In this document: piece by piece, positions 19,470-28,368 of the stretch | Numbering within the stretch: the first letter of the stretch is position 1 | Layout of the letters: each line of letters opens with the position of its first letter | From: Gordonia alkaliphila | Lineage (GTDB): Bacteria > Actinomycetota > Actinomycetes > Mycobacteriales > Mycobacteriaceae | Direction: 5' to 3' | Assembly (NCBI RefSeq): GCF_023017165.1 | Contig: NZ_JALKBW010000001.1 | Coordinates: forward strand, 372,001 to 436,000 | Length of the DNA: 64,000 nucleotides | Program-made: the position numbers and the translations under genes | The notes under the pieces: generated by a model | What the model saw: the letters and a program-made list of their open reading frames with translations, nothing else | What the model was told of the DNA's origin: nothing | Databases searched by the model: none

Positions 19470-21239
19470 ATGCATCACGACGCCGGCAACTACGAGGCCT
19501 TCGCACGACCTCGCAAACCTGCGGGTGTGGACGACAAGACGGCGTGGTTCGTCGGTGCCGGCCTGGCCTCGCTGGCCGGCGCGGCGTTCCTGATCCGCGA
19601 CGGCCAGATGGCCGGCGACAGGATCACCATCCTCGAGGAACTGGACCTGCCCGGTGGCGCCCTCGACGGCATCAAGGTGCCCAAGAAGGGCTTCGTGATC
19701 CGCGGCGGCCGCGAGATGGAGAACCATTTCGAGTGCCTGTGGGATCTGTTCCGCTCGATTCCGTCATTGGAGATCGACGACGCGAGCGTGCTGGACGAGT
19801 TCTACTGGCTCAACAAGGACGACCCGAACTTCTCGCTGCAGCGTGTGACCGTCGATCAGGGGCAGGACGCGCACACCGACAACAAGTTCTCGCTGGGCGA
19901 CGAGTCGCAGAAGGATCTCGTGCGAATCTTCCTCGCCACCCGTGAGGAGATGGAGAACAAGCGCATCAACGAGGTGGTCAGCGAGGAGTTTCTGAAGGGG
20001 AATTTCTGGCTGTACTGGCGCACCATGTTCGCCTTCGAGGAGTGGCACAGCGCCCTCGAGTTCAAGCTCTACCTGCACCGTTTCATCCATCACATCAAGG
20101 GCCTGCCGGACCTGTCGACCCTCAAGTTCACCAAGTACAACCAGTACGAATCGCTGGTGCTACCGCTGTATCGCTGGCTGCTCGATCAGGGCGTCAACTT
20201 CCAGTTCTCCACGACGGTGACCGACGTCGATTTCGCCATCGACGGCACCCGCAAGCAGGCCACCCGCATCCACTGGGTCAGCGAGGACGTCGAGGGCGGC
20301 GTCGATCTGACCGAGAACGACCTGGTCTTCATGACCATCGGCTCGCTCACCGAGAACTCCGACGAGGGCGACCACCAGACCCCGGCCCAGCTGAATCGGG
20401 GCCCGGCCCCGGCGTGGGATCTGTGGCGCACCGTCGCCGCGAAGGATCCGTCCTTCGGCCGCCCCGGCGTCTTCGCCGATCACATCGACGAGACCAAGTG
20501 GCAGTCGTGCACGGTCACCACGCTCGACAAGCGGATTCCGGAGTTCATCCAGAAGATCTGTAAGCGTGATCCGTTCAGCGGCAAGGTGGTCACCGGCGGC
20601 ATCGTGACCGCCAAGGATTCGAGCTGGCTGATGAGCTGGACGGTGAACCGCCAGCCGCACTTCAAGAATCAGCCCGACGACCAGATCGTCGTCTGGGTGT
20701 ACGGCCTGTTCCCGGACAACGTGGGCGACTACGTGAAGAAGACGATGGCCGACTGCACCGGCGAGGAGATCACCCGCGAGTGGCTGTACCACATGGGTGT
20801 GCCCACCGATCAGATCGACGGTCTCGCCGCGACCGGCGCGAAGGCGGTGCCGGTGATGATGCCGTACGTCACGGCGTTCTTCATGCCGCGCCAGGCCGGT
20901 GACCGACCGGACGTGGTGCCGGCCGGATCGGTGAACTTCGCCTTCATCGGCCAGTTCTCCGAAAGCCCGAGTCGCGACTGCATCTTCACCACCGAGTACT
21001 CGGTGCGCACCCCGATGGAGGCGGTGTACACGCTGCTCGACATCGAACGCGCCGTCCCCGAGGTCTTCGGATCCACCTACGATGTGCGTCATCTCCTCAA
21101 TGCGACGGCGCGGCTGCGCGATGGCCAGGAAGTGGAACTCCCCGGCCCGCACCATCTGCGCGAGAAGCTGTACAAGAAGTTCGTCGACAACGAAGTCGGC
21201 GAGTTGCTCGCCGAGTACAAGCTGATCGCCAAGCCGTAG
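19470..21239 (+). CDS. ohyA: Oleate hydratase (FAD-dependent)
   Basis: The 589-residue protein belongs to the myosin-cross-reactive-antigen family, which adds water to the cis-9 double bond of oleate to give 10-hydroxystearate. The FAD-binding motif GAGLASLAGAAFLIRDG lies near the N-terminus, then EELDLPGGALDG and the highly conserved RGGREMENHFECLWDLF with catalytic glutamate. GQFSESPSRDCIFTTEYSVR near the C-terminus is also typical. AATGGAG precedes the ATG. In mycobacteria and Gordonia such enzymes handle unsaturated fatty acids. The neighbours (hydroxyacyl-CoA dehydrogenase and acyl-CoA ligase) suggest a fatty-acid use cluster. Confidence 0.93.
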   Translation: MHHDAGNYEAFARPRKPAGVDDKTAWFVGAGLASLAGAAFLIRDGQMAGDRITILEELDLPGGALDGIKVPKKGFVIRGGREMENHFECLWDLFRSIPSLEIDDASVLDEFYWLNKDDPNFSLQRVTVDQGQDAHTDNKFSLGDESQKDLVRIFLATREEMENKRINEVVSEEFLKGNFWLYWRTMFAFEEWHSALEFKLYLHRFIHHIKGLPDLSTLKFTKYNQYESLVLPLYRWLLDQGVNFQFSTTVTDVDFAIDGTRKQATRIHWVSEDVEGGVDLTENDLVFMTIGSLTENSDEGDHQTPAQLNRGPAPAWDLWRTVAAKDPSFGRPGVFADHIDETKWQSCTVTTLDKRIPEFIQKICKRDPFSGKVVTGGIVTAKDSSWLMSWTVNRQPHFKNQPDDQIVVWVYGLFPDNVGDYVKKTMADCTGEEITREWLYHMGVPTDQIDGLAATGAKAVPVMMPYVTAFFMPRQAGDRPDVVPAGSVNFAFIGQFSESPSRDCIFTTEYSVRTPMEAVYTLLDIERAVPEVFGSTYDVRHLLNATARLRDGQEVELPGPHHLREKLYKKFVDNEVGELLAEYKLIAKP

Positions 21240-21261
21240 GCACCGACCACACCGCAGCACA

Positions 21262-21304
21262 GTGACAACCCCCTCACTCGGATGCCGAATGAGGGGGTCG
21301 TCAC
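21262..21304. terminator. Long hairpin terminator after oleate hydratase
   Basis: GTGAC-A-ACCCCCTCA pairs with TGAGGGGGT-C-GTCAC with one A-C mismatch. An inner TCGG/CCGA stem closes a 3-base loop after a C-A mismatch. Confidence 0.75.
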
Positions 21305-21391
21305 ATCGTTGCGGCTACGCCGACTAATCTGAGATGGCGCATGCTCAGCATGCGCGGCAAGACGCACCACGTGACGAAAAGGGAGCAGTCC

Positions 21392-23038
21392 ATGATTCAG
21401 TCGACGATGCAGGAAGGCGCGCTGACGATCTCCAGCATGCTGGAGCACAGCCGCAAGTTCTATCGGGAGGCCACGGTCAGCACGTGGACCGGTTCGGGAC
21501 TGCGCACCGCCTCCTTCGCCGAGGTCGGCGATCAGGCCGCGCAGATCGCCAACGCCCTGGCCAAGCTCGGTGTCGAGATCGGCGATCGCGTCGCCACCTT
21601 CATGTGGAACAACCTCGAGCACCAGGTGCTCTACGCCGCCGTGCCGTCGATGGGCGCCGTGCTGCACACGCTGAACCTGCGCCTGTCGCCGGAGCAGGCG
21701 ATCTACATCATGAACCACGCCGAGGACAAGGTGATCTTCGTCGACGCCAGCGTCGCCCCGATGCTGGAGAAGTACCTCCCGGACGCCCCCACCGTGAAGC
21801 ACGTGGTGGTCTGCAGCGGCCCGGCCGACGCCATCACCGCCCCCGCAGGCGTCACCGTCCACACCTGGGACGAGCTCCTCGCGGGCGAGTCGACCCGGTA
21901 CGACTGGCCGGAACTGGACGAGCACGCCGCCGCCGCGATGTGCTACACCTCGGGCACCACCGGCGACCCGAAGGGCGTCGTCTACTCGCACCGCTCCATC
22001 TACCTGCACTCGTTCCAGGTGATCTCCTCCAACGGCATGGCGCTGGCCAACAGCGACACCGCCCTGGTGATCGTGCCGATGTTCCACGCCATGAGCTGGG
22101 GCATGCCGTACGCCGCCATGCTCGCCGGCGCGAGCCTGCTGCACCCGGACCGCTTCCTGCAGCCCGAGCCGCTGCTGGCGATGATGGCCGAGGCCAAGCC
22201 CACCATGGCCGCCGCGGTGCCGACTATCTGGTCCGGCGTCTCCGCACTCCTCAACGCCGTCCCGCAGGACATCTCGCACCTGCGCGAGGTGGTCGTTGGC
22301 GGTTCGGCCGTTCCGCCGTCGATGATCACGCAGTTCGACGACTACGGCGCCCCCATCACCCACGCGTGGGGCATGACCGAGACCTCCCCGCTGGGCTCGG
22401 TGGCGCGCGTGCCCGCCGGCGTCACCGACCCCGACGAGGCCTTCGCCTACCGGGTCACGCAGGGCCGCTTCCCGGCCCCGGTGCAGGCTCGGATCGTCGA
22501 CGCCGACGGCAACGTGCTGCCCAACGACGGCGAGACCAGCGGCGAGCTGGAGGTCGCCGGCCCGTGGATCACCGGCGCGTACTACTCGCCGGAGGGCAAC
22601 GTCTCCGACCCGGCCAAGTTCCACGACGGCTACCTGCGCACCGGTGACGTGTCCACGATCAGCCCGGACGGCTACATGACCATCGTCGACCGCACCAAGG
22701 ACATCATCAAGACCGGTGGCGAGTGGATCTCGTCGGTAGATCTGGAGAACGAGATCGCCGGCCACCCGGACATCCTCGAGTGCACCGTGATCGGCGTGCC
22801 CGATGCCAAGTGGGACGAGCGTCCGTTCGTGCTCGCCGTGCTGAAGGAGGGCTCCACGCTCGACGTCGCAGGCGCCCGGGAATGGCTGGGCGAGCGCGTC
22901 CCGCGCTGGCAGGTCCCCGAGCGCTGGACGTTCGGCCAGGAGGTGCCCAAGACGTCGGTCGGCAAGTTCGACAAGAAGCGCGTCCGCCAGCACTACGCCG
23001 AGGGCCTGTATGAAGTGGTGAACGGGCTCGACCTCTGA
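21392..23038 (+). CDS. fadD: Long-chain fatty-acid-CoA ligase (AMP-binding)
   Basis: The 548-residue enzyme activates a fatty acid to acyl-CoA through an acyl-AMP. Motifs are YTSGTTGDPKGVVYSH (P-loop, ~residues 184-199), WGMTETSPLG, YLRTGDVSTI, DRTKDIIKTGGEW and the C-terminal catalytic lysine in KTSVGKFDKK. The ATG at 21392 has GGGAG 7 bases upstream and is preferred over in-frame ATGs at 21341 and 21350. A -10-like TAATCT lies at 21325-21330. A terminator closes the gene. Confidence 0.88.
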   Translation: MIQSTMQEGALTISSMLEHSRKFYREATVSTWTGSGLRTASFAEVGDQAAQIANALAKLGVEIGDRVATFMWNNLEHQVLYAAVPSMGAVLHTLNLRLSPEQAIYIMNHAEDKVIFVDASVAPMLEKYLPDAPTVKHVVVCSGPADAITAPAGVTVHTWDELLAGESTRYDWPELDEHAAAAMCYTSGTTGDPKGVVYSHRSIYLHSFQVISSNGMALANSDTALVIVPMFHAMSWGMPYAAMLAGASLLHPDRFLQPEPLLAMMAEAKPTMAAAVPTIWSGVSALLNAVPQDISHLREVVVGGSAVPPSMITQFDDYGAPITHAWGMTETSPLGSVARVPAGVTDPDEAFAYRVTQGRFPAPVQARIVDADGNVLPNDGETSGELEVAGPWITGAYYSPEGNVSDPAKFHDGYLRTGDVSTISPDGYMTIVDRTKDIIKTGGEWISSVDLENEIAGHPDILECTVIGVPDAKWDERPFVLAVLKEGSTLDVAGAREWLGERVPRWQVPERWTFGQEVPKTSVGKFDKKRVRQHYAEGLYEVVNGLDL

Positions 23039-23056
23039 GCCTCGCAGACTCTCAGT

Positions 23057-23089
23057 AAACCCCCAGCTGGGCACTCCGGCTGGGGGTTT
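23057..23089 (+). terminator. Terminator of the acyl-CoA ligase gene
   Basis: A perfect 11-bp stem (AAACCCCCAGC with GCTGGGGGTTT) has an 11-base loop, 18 bases after the stop codon. It ends in TTTC, a rare case here with a short T-run. Confidence 0.85.
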
Positions 23090-23223
23090 CTGCTGTTCAG
23101 GACTCTTCCGCCGAGGCACCACGCCAATATTCGTCACGTCCGACTGCGCGACGAAGCTGCGCGGCGGCCCCCGACTCGGATACGGTGGTGTCATCCAAAC
23201 GGACGACATCAAGGAGGAACTAC

Positions 23224-23310
23224 ATGTTCGACCAGACTCTGTGGGCCCTGATCCAGGACAACCCCGGCGTGCTCGATGCACTCCTGCACGTGTTCTCCGG
23301 CACCGTCTAG
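23224..23310 (+). CDS. Very small ORF (28 residues) with a strong ribosome-binding site
   Basis: The ORF encodes MFDQTLWALIQDNPG followed by VLDALLHVFSGTV and a TAG stop. AAGGAGGA, nearly perfect, lies 5 bases before the ATG, and a -10-like TACGGT is at 23181-23186. A strong hairpin follows 18 bases after the stop, so it looks like a complete transcription unit. The peptide is predicted to be an amphipathic or hydrophobic helix without a clear signal peptide. It could be a small membrane-associated protein, or the visible part of a small RNA. I do not recognise it. Confidence 0.5.
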   Translation: MFDQTLWALIQDNPGVLDALLHVFSGTV

Positions 23311-23328
23311 GTTCAGGCGCCCCCAGGC

Positions 23329-23369
23329 CTGATCGGGTGCCGGGTACCCCTTGCCCGGCACCCGATCAG
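23329..23369 (+). terminator. Strong hairpin after the 28-codon ORF
   Basis: A perfect 16-bp stem, CTGATCGGGTGCCGGG with its complement, has a 9-base loop and starts 18 bases after the small ORF's stop codon. Confidence 0.75.
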
Positions 23370-23420
23370 CGGGTCGACTCCGGTCGACTCGACCGTGGGC
23401 CTGATCGGATCACTCCGATG

Positions 23421-23460
23421 CGAAGAACCCCTCGCCACCGTGGTGGCGAGGGGTTCTTCG
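23421..23460. terminator. Perfect 19-bp palindromic hairpin
   Basis: CGAAGAACCCCTCGCCACC is followed by a 2-base spacer and its exact complement, giving a 40-base near-perfect palindrome with TTCTTCG at the end. Its most likely role is a second terminator in the gap between the small ORF and ssrA. Confidence 0.6.
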
Positions 23461-23508
23461 CGTCGCGTGGGGCTCACCGTCACGCCGGTCGTTCGTGACA
23501 AGAGAAAA

Positions 23509-23534
23509 CCCCCACCTGGTCGACCAGGTGGGGG
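23509..23534 (-). terminator. Terminator of tmRNA
   Basis: On the minus strand a perfect 13-bp palindrome (CCCCCACCTGGTC with its complement) is followed directly by TTTT, 4 bases after the tmRNA 3' end. It is a canonical intrinsic terminator. Confidence 0.85.
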
Positions 23535-23538
23535 CTCT

Positions 23539-23910
23539 TGGTGGAGCTGCCGGGAATTGAACCCGGGTCCTCCGACACTTCAGTAGGGCTTCTCCGTGTG
23601 CAGTCCGCTCTGTCTCTACTTGGATCTCCCGGTCTCACGAACAAGCCGGGATGACGATCCCAGTCGCTGTTTGTTGTCCCGTCGGCGCCCGCGACCGGCG
23701 ACGGCGGTGAGTTCCCTAGCTGATGCCGGCATCCGGGTGCGGGAACACCACCCGGGCCGACAGACTAGCCTCGCTGATCAGGCAGCGAGGGCGTAGTCGC
23801 GCTGATTGGAATCGGCGCTTAATTGGTTGCTGCGACGCTTACGGTGGTCTCTAGCCTGCACCGACACGCTTCCCCTACCTCGATGCTCGAAGTCGAAACC
23901 GATCAGCCCC
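23539..23910 (-). ncRNA. ssrA: tmRNA (transfer-messenger RNA)
   Basis: The 372-nucleotide RNA begins GGGGCTGATCGGTTTCGAC and ends CAGCTCC plus encoded ACCA; these ends pair as a tRNA-like acceptor, with T-arm GGTTCAATTCC near the 3' end. The tag reading frame (23816 down to 23778) encodes ADSNQRDYALAA then TGA, one residue different from the M. tuberculosis tag as I recall it (ADSHQRDYALAA). It rescues stalled ribosomes with SmpB, whose gene lies about 0.9 kb upstream on the same strand, separated by one lipoprotein gene. Confidence 0.97.
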
Positions 23911-24013
23911 GAGATAGTGACCCGCCATCGCTGGCGGACTACCTACTGTAACCGCTTCCCCGCCGGATTTCATCCCGCCGGTGTCGACCTCTCCGGAACC
24001 GCCCCCACGGGGA

Positions 24014-24793
24014 TCAGCCGATAGCCAGCAGAGCGCTCGCCCCCGGGTCGAGCTCGACGGCGAGGCGGCCGTCGACGGCGTGCAGTCGTCGTCCGGTCCA
24101 CAGGTCGGTGGCGGGCACCGAATCGTCGCCCATGAGGTTGAGGTCGGCGATGGCCACCGAGACCGTCCGTCGCTCGGCCGCGGGGTTGATCAGGCCCACC
24201 AGCAGCCCGGTGGCACCCACGGCGCGGACGCTGACGTTCGGGTCGTCGTGCACCGGCGCGCCCGCTGCACGACGGTCATCACGCGCGACGTCGAGCACGT
24301 CGGCGCGCGTCAGCACCGCCAGGTTCTCCGGCGGCACAGCGACGCGCGCCTCGCCCGCCACGATCAGCGGTCGCGCCGTCATCACCGCGCGGGTGATCGC
24401 GGTCTGCAGCGCGACCACAGGACGACCCGCCGGCACCGCCTGCCGCACGCGCGGATCCGCGGGGGCGATCGCCTCCAGCGACAGACCTCGCGTACGGAGG
24501 AAAGCGCGGTCGGCGTCGACCACGAAGCGCAGCTCCCCCGCACAGGCCGCCAGGACGGTGCGATAGCCGGCGGCGGCCAGTCCGGTGCGCTGCAGGCCGT
24601 CGGCGGTGGCTCGGACCTCGTCGGAGGTCACCGTGCAGCCGTCGTCGGACGCGATCAGCCAGCCCTGCATCGGCGCGGCGACCGGCGGCGACACCGGTTC
24701 GGGGGCGCTACAGCCGACGAGCACCGCGGCCGCCAGCGTCGTCGCACCCCATCTCAGGATGGAACCGACGGCAGCCGAACGGCGCACGCTCAC
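24014..24793 (-). CDS. Lipoprotein resembling a degenerate GH27 alpha-galactosidase
   Basis: The 259-residue protein has a lipoprotein signal with lipobox LVGC (C28). The mature part recalls pieces of glycoside hydrolase family 27. PMQGW (41-45), a spaced cysteine (C53), [17 protein letters not shown] (64-80), then [11 protein letters not shown]...[15 protein letters not shown] (~141-171) match the start and the post-catalytic part of alpha-galactosidases. The C-terminus (DLWTGRRL...[12 protein letters not shown]) matches their beta-sandwich end. The middle of the barrel, with the catalytic KxDxC nucleophile and acid/base, is absent, so it should be inactive, perhaps a binding protein. Its GTG start overlaps the smpB stop (GTGA), so it is coupled to smpB. 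The family link is my inference from motif order. Confidence 0.7.
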   Translation of the reverse strand: MSVRRSAAVGSILRWGATTLAAAVLVGCSAPEPVSPPVAAPMQGWLIASDDGCTVTSDEVRATADGLQRTGLAAAGYRTVLAACAGELRFVVDADRAFLRTRGLSLEAIAPADPRVRQAVPAGRPVVALQTAITRAVMTARPLIVAGEARVAVPPENLAVLTRADVLDVARDDRRAAGAPVHDDPNVSVRAVGATGLLVGLINPAAERRTVSVAIADLNLMGDDSVPATDLWTGRRLHAVDGRLAVELDPGASALLAIG

Positions 24794-25263
24794 ATGCCCT
24801 TGACGCGCCGGCCCATCTCCCGCTCGACCTCGCGTTTGGCGGTCCGCTCGGCGATGTCGCGGCGCTTGTCGTGGGCCTGCTTGCCCTTCGCCAGGGCCAG
24901 TTCGACCTTCGCGTACCCGTCGGAGAAGTACATCTGCAGCGGCACCAGCGTGAGGTTGCCGTCCTGCAGCTTGCCCACCAGCTGGTCGATCTCGCGGCGG
25001 TGCAGCAGCAGCTTCCGCTTGCGCCGCACCGGATGGTTGGTCCATGAGCCCTGGCCGTACTCGGCGATGTGCAGGGCGTGCAGCCACACTTCGCCGTTCT
25101 CCAGCGTCGCGAAGGCGTCGACCAGCGAAGCCTTGCCCTCCCGGAGCGCCTTGACCTCGGTGCCCTGCAGGACGATCCCGGTCTCGTACGTGTCCAGGAC
25201 GGTGTAGTTGTGTCGCGCCTTCCGGTTGGTGGCGATCACCGACCGGCCCTTCTCCCTGGGCAC
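24790..25263 (-). CDS. smpB: SsrA-binding protein SmpB
   Basis: The 157-residue protein binds tmRNA and brings it to stalled ribosomes. The core is conserved: [55 protein letters not shown] and the basic tail [21 protein letters not shown] at 25263 (VPREKGRSV) fits the family length; an upstream in-frame start at 25320 would overlap ftsX. It lies 25 bp after ftsX and overlaps the next lipoprotein gene by 4 bases. Confidence 0.96.
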   Translation of the reverse strand: MPREKGRSVIATNRKARHNYTVLDTYETGIVLQGTEVKALREGKASLVDAFATLENGEVWLHALHIAEYGQGSWTNHPVRRKRKLLLHRREIDQLVGKLQDGNLTLVPLQMYFSDGYAKVELALAKGKQAHDKRRDIAERTAKREVEREMGRRVKGM

Positions 25264-25288
25264 CGAGAACTCCTTCAGCTGTCGAGAA

Positions 25289-26194
25289 TCAATCGCGGAC
25301 GTAGACCCGCAGCGTGCCATACGCGGTGACGCCCGCGACGACGATGCCGGCCAGCAGCAACCACGGCGAGACGAACCAGACGTCGGCCGCAGTGATGCGC
25401 GCCAAGATGTTCACACCGTAGAGGTCCTCGAGGGCTTTGTCGAAGAAGAATGTCTTCCCCAGGAACAAGCCGCCGATGGCCAGCAGCGCGCCGATCACCG
25501 CGGCGAGTACCGCTTCGAGCAGGAACGGCAGCTGCGTGTACCACCGCGTCGCGCCCACCAACCGCATGATCGACACCTCGGTCCGCCGCGTGTACGCGGC
25601 GATCTGCACGGTGTTCACGATCAGCATGATCGCTGCCAACGCGAGGATCGCGGCGATCACGAAGGCGGCGTTGCGCGCGCCGTCGAGCACGCTGAAAATG
25701 CGTTTGACCAGCTCACGTTGATCCAATACCCCGTCGATCCCGGGGGCCTTGGCGAACTTGTCGAGCACCTCGCCGAACCGCGCGGGGTCGGAGGTGCGCA
25801 CGCGCAGAGCGGCCTGCGTCGAGTCGGGGGTCAGGAACTCAGCCACCTCGGGTGAGCTCTCCTGCCACGACGCCTTCGCGGTCTCGAACGCCTGCTCCTT
25901 GCTGATGTAGGTCACCGACGACACCCCGGGCTCGGCCTCGAGGTCGCGTTTGACCTGGGCGCAGGGATCCTTGGTGCAGTTCGCGTCGGCTTCGGTCACC
26001 GCGTCGGTGATGAAGAACTGCATCTCGACGCGGTCCAGGAAGATCTTCTGGCTCTTGTCGGCCATCTGAATCACCAGCAGACCGCCACCCAGCATGCCGA
26101 GCGTCACGGCGGTGGTCAGGATCATCGCCAGGGTCATGGTCAGGTTGCGGCGGAATCCGGTGAGGACCTCGCGCAGAATGAAATTTGCTCGCAC
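25289..26194 (-). CDS. ftsX: Cell division protein FtsX
   Basis: The 301-residue membrane protein has one N-terminal membrane helix (~22-45), a large extracytoplasmic domain (with the Cys pair in NCTKDPCAQ, as in mycobacterial FtsX) and three C-terminal helices (~170-195, 220-250, 272-292). With FtsE it forms the complex that activates septal peptidoglycan hydrolases (RipC in mycobacteria). ATG at 26194 begins [17 protein letters not shown], the conserved start. It lies 11 bp after ftsE. Confidence 0.95.
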   Translation of the reverse strand: MRANFILREVLTGFRRNLTMTLAMILTTAVTLGMLGGGLLVIQMADKSQKIFLDRVEMQFFITDAVTEADANCTKDPCAQVKRDLEAEPGVSSVTYISKEQAFETAKASWQESSPEVAEFLTPDSTQAALRVRTSDPARFGEVLDKFAKAPGIDGVLDQRELVKRIFSVLDGARNAAFVIAAILALAAIMLIVNTVQIAAYTRRTEVSIMRLVGATRWYTQLPFLLEAVLAAVIGALLAIGGLFLGKTFFFDKALEDLYGVNILARITAADVWFVSPWLLLAGIVVAGVTAYGTLRVYVRD

Positions 26195-26205
26195 GTCGTC
26201 TCTCC

Positions 26206-26892
26206 CTATCCGATGCCGTAGACGCCGTGCTCGTCGTTACGCACGAGCCGTCCGCTGTCGAATTCGATGACTCGTCGGCGCATGGCGTCGACGATGTGCC
26301 GGTCGTGCGTCGCCATCAGCACGGTGGTGCCGCCCCGGTTGACCCGGTCCAGGACCTCGACGATCTCCTCGGAGGTCTCCGGGTCCAGGTTGCCGGTCGG
26401 CTCGTCGGCCAGCAGGACCGCAGGCCGGTTCACCACCGCACGCGCGATCGCCACGCGCTGCATCTCGCCGCCGGACAGTTCGTGCGGCATCCGGTCGGCC
26501 TTGCCGGCCAGCCCGACGTACTCCAGCACCTCGGGCACCGCCTCGCGGATGGTCGCCGCCGGCTTGCCGATCACCTGCAGCGCGAAGGCCACGTTGTCGG
26601 CGACGCTCTTCTTGGGCAGCAGACGGAAGTCCTGAAACACGCAGCCGATCGACTGCCGCAGCTTCGGCACCTGCCGAGCCTTGAGCTTGTTGACGTGGAA
26701 ATCGCCCACCCAGATGTCGCCGGACGTCGGCTTGTCCTCCTTGAGGAGCAAGTGGAAGAACGTCGACTTCCCCGATCCCGAGGGACCGATCAGAAAGGCG
26801 AAGTCGCCCTTGTCGATCTCGAGGGACATGTCAGACAGCGCGGGCCTGCTCGATTTCGGATACTGCATCGTCACATCGGACAGCTTGATCAC
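26206..26892 (-). CDS. ftsE: Cell division ATP-binding protein FtsE
   Basis: The 228-residue ABC ATPase is the partner of FtsX. Walker A is GPSGSGKST (36-44), then [14 protein letters not shown] (Q-loop), signature [15 protein letters not shown], Walker [14 protein letters not shown] and H-loop MATHD. The GTG at 26892 ([14 protein letters not shown]) matches the FtsE N-terminus and is preferred to the in-frame ATG at 26937. It is directly followed by ftsX. Confidence 0.95.
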   Translation of the reverse strand: MIKLSDVTMQYPKSSRPALSDMSLEIDKGDFAFLIGPSGSGKSTFFHLLLKEDKPTSGDIWVGDFHVNKLKARQVPKLRQSIGCVFQDFRLLPKKSVADNVAFALQVIGKPAATIREAVPEVLEYVGLAGKADRMPHELSGGEMQRVAIARAVVNRPAVLLADEPTGNLDPETSEEIVEVLDRVNRGGTTVLMATHDRHIVDAMRRRVIEFDSGRLVRNDEHGVYGIG

Positions 26893-26940
26893 AGCATCGA
26901 AGTCTAACGACGACTCCTGAGAGTGCCGCTCAGGCACCGG

Positions 26941-27450
26941 TCAACGCGCCGGAACGCTCGTGGTCGGGGCGGTGGTGTCCGGTTCCTGCGTGGGCGACGT
27001 CTCGTCGTTCTGCGGGAACAGGAAGTCCAGCGGCCCGCTGCGGGTAGGCGTGGGCGAGGTGGTCGACGGCTCCGTCGACGGTTCGCTGGTGCGCGACTCC
27101 GGGGTGCGCGAGACGGAGGGCTCCGGCGTGGTCTCCGTGGTCCGACGCTCCTCCACCTGCCGACGCTGCTGCTCGTTGACCGTCGGCGGCGCCACGCCGT
27201 AGAAGGAGGTGGTGAAGCCGTAGAGGGTCACCGAGGCGAAGAAGGCGACGATCAGCAGCACTGTCGTGGTGCGCATCTTGGTGTGGTAGACGTGGCCGAT
27301 CCGGGTCCACAGCCGTTGCCACCGCGTCGGTTCGACGTCGGACTCCTCCTTGGCGGCCTTGGCGATGGCCGCCATCTGGTCGGTGGTGAGCAGGCCGTCC
27401 TCGTCCAGACCGTCCTGATCCTGCGTCGGCTGCAGATCGTCGCCCATCAT
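26941..27450 (-). CDS. Single-pass membrane protein with Pro/Thr/Ser-rich extracytoplasmic tail
   Basis: The 169-residue protein has an acidic cytoplasmic head, one membrane helix (TTTVLLIVAFFASVTLYGF, ~67-85) and a tail very rich in Thr, Ser, Pro and Glu (TTETTPEPSVSRTPESRT...), which is likely disordered and possibly glycosylated. Its place between ftsE and the MscS gene matches the proline-rich Rv3103c of M. tuberculosis as I recall it. The ATG overlaps the mscS stop (ATGA), so translation is coupled. No enzymatic domain is seen; a cell-envelope role is inferred from context. Confidence 0.75.
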   Translation of the reverse strand: MMGDDLQPTQDQDGLDEDGLLTTDQMAAIAKAAKEESDVEPTRWQRLWTRIGHVYHTKMRTTTVLLIVAFFASVTLYGFTTSFYGVAPPTVNEQQRRQVEERRTTETTPEPSVSRTPESRTSEPSTEPSTTSPTPTRSGPLDFLFPQNDETSPTQEPDTTAPTTSVPAR

Positions 27451-28268
27451 GCTTCGCCCGTCGATTCCGCGGGCATCTTCGCCGCGACCGTGATGCCGCT
27501 GCGCGCCAAGCCCTGCACGATGCGTACGCGCAGCGCGCGGCTGACGTCGAACTGCTTGCCGGGCAGGGTCCGCGCCACCATGCGAACGGTCAGCGAGTCC
27601 AGCTCCAGGTTGGTCACGCCGAGCGGCGCCGGGGCGTCCAGCAGCAGGCGATGCCAGTGCGGATCCCGGTAGAAGGCCTTGCCGACCGCGGTGAGCGTCT
27701 CGTTGACGACGGTGATGTCCGCGTCGGCGGGCACCGGGACGTCGACCACGGCGCGCGCCCATTCGCGGGACAGATTGTTGACCTTGAGGATCTGCCCGTT
27801 GGGCACGATGATCATCTCGCCGTCGCTGGTGCGCAGCCGGGTGACGCGCAGGGTCACGTCCTCCACCGTGCCCTCGGCGACCGATGCGCTGGTGATGGTC
27901 AGGTTCACCACGTCTCCGTAGCCGTACTGTCGTTCGGCGACGATGAAGAAGCCGGCCAGGACGTCCTGCACGATGCGTTGGGCGCCGAAGCCGAGGGCTG
28001 CGCCGACCACTGCGGACGGACCCACCAGTGCGCTGAAGCGCACTCCGAAGACCGACAGGATGTGCAGCACCACGACCACCGCGATCATCGCGATGACGGT
28101 CCAGACCACCACGTCGACCAGCGCGCGCTGATGCTTGGCGTCCTCGGACTGCACGATCGCGTCCGAGCGGTGGAACCGCTTGTCCACTCGCAGGTCGTAC
28201 CGGTCACCGATCCATCGGACGAACCGGACCAGCAGGATGCCGCCCAGGATCCAGATCAGGATGTTCAA
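27447..28268 (-). CDS. MscS-family small-conductance mechanosensitive channel
   Basis: The 273 residues contain an N-terminal hydrophobic helix, a second (VVVWTVIAMIAVVVVLHIL) and the pore-lining helix with Ala/Gly pattern (VVGAALGFGAQRIVQDVLAGFFI). A beta domain follows with the MscS signature VEDVTLRVTRLRTSDGEMIIVPNG. It should release solutes on hypo-osmotic shock. The start is uncertain. TTG at 28268 is the only standard start codon available, but the frame stays open to 28385, and a CTG at 28367 has GGAGAG 7 bases upstream (within the prfB end), giving 33 more residues including LLLAASGDVEYLTTRLGLP. It overlaps the next gene by ATGA. Confidence 0.85.
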   Translation of the reverse strand: MNILIWILGGILLVRFVRWIGDRYDLRVDKRFHRSDAIVQSEDAKHQRALVDVVVWTVIAMIAVVVVLHILSVFGVRFSALVGPSAVVGAALGFGAQRIVQDVLAGFFIVAERQYGYGDVVNLTITSASVAEGTVEDVTLRVTRLRTSDGEMIIVPNGQILKVNNLSREWARAVVDVPVPADADITVVNETLTAVGKAFYRDPHWHRLLLDAPAPLGVTNLELDSLTVRMVARTLPGKQFDVSRALRVRIVQGLARSGITVAAKMPAESTGEA

Positions 28269-28368
28269 CCCCTTGGTGGCCAGCCACTCCTCCAGGAAGT
28301 TGGTCCACTGGGGCAGTCCGAGTCGGGTGGTCAGATATTCGACGTCACCGCTAGCCGCGAGTAGCAGG

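Noticed and set aside
23329-23534. CRISPR-like array
   Set aside because: The three hairpins have different sequences and no regular spacers; they are better explained as terminators.
24794-25087. N-terminal extension of the GH27-like lipoprotein frame to 25087
   Set aside because: This part is an antisense-free but out-of-frame reading of smpB; the lipoprotein signal starts at 24793.
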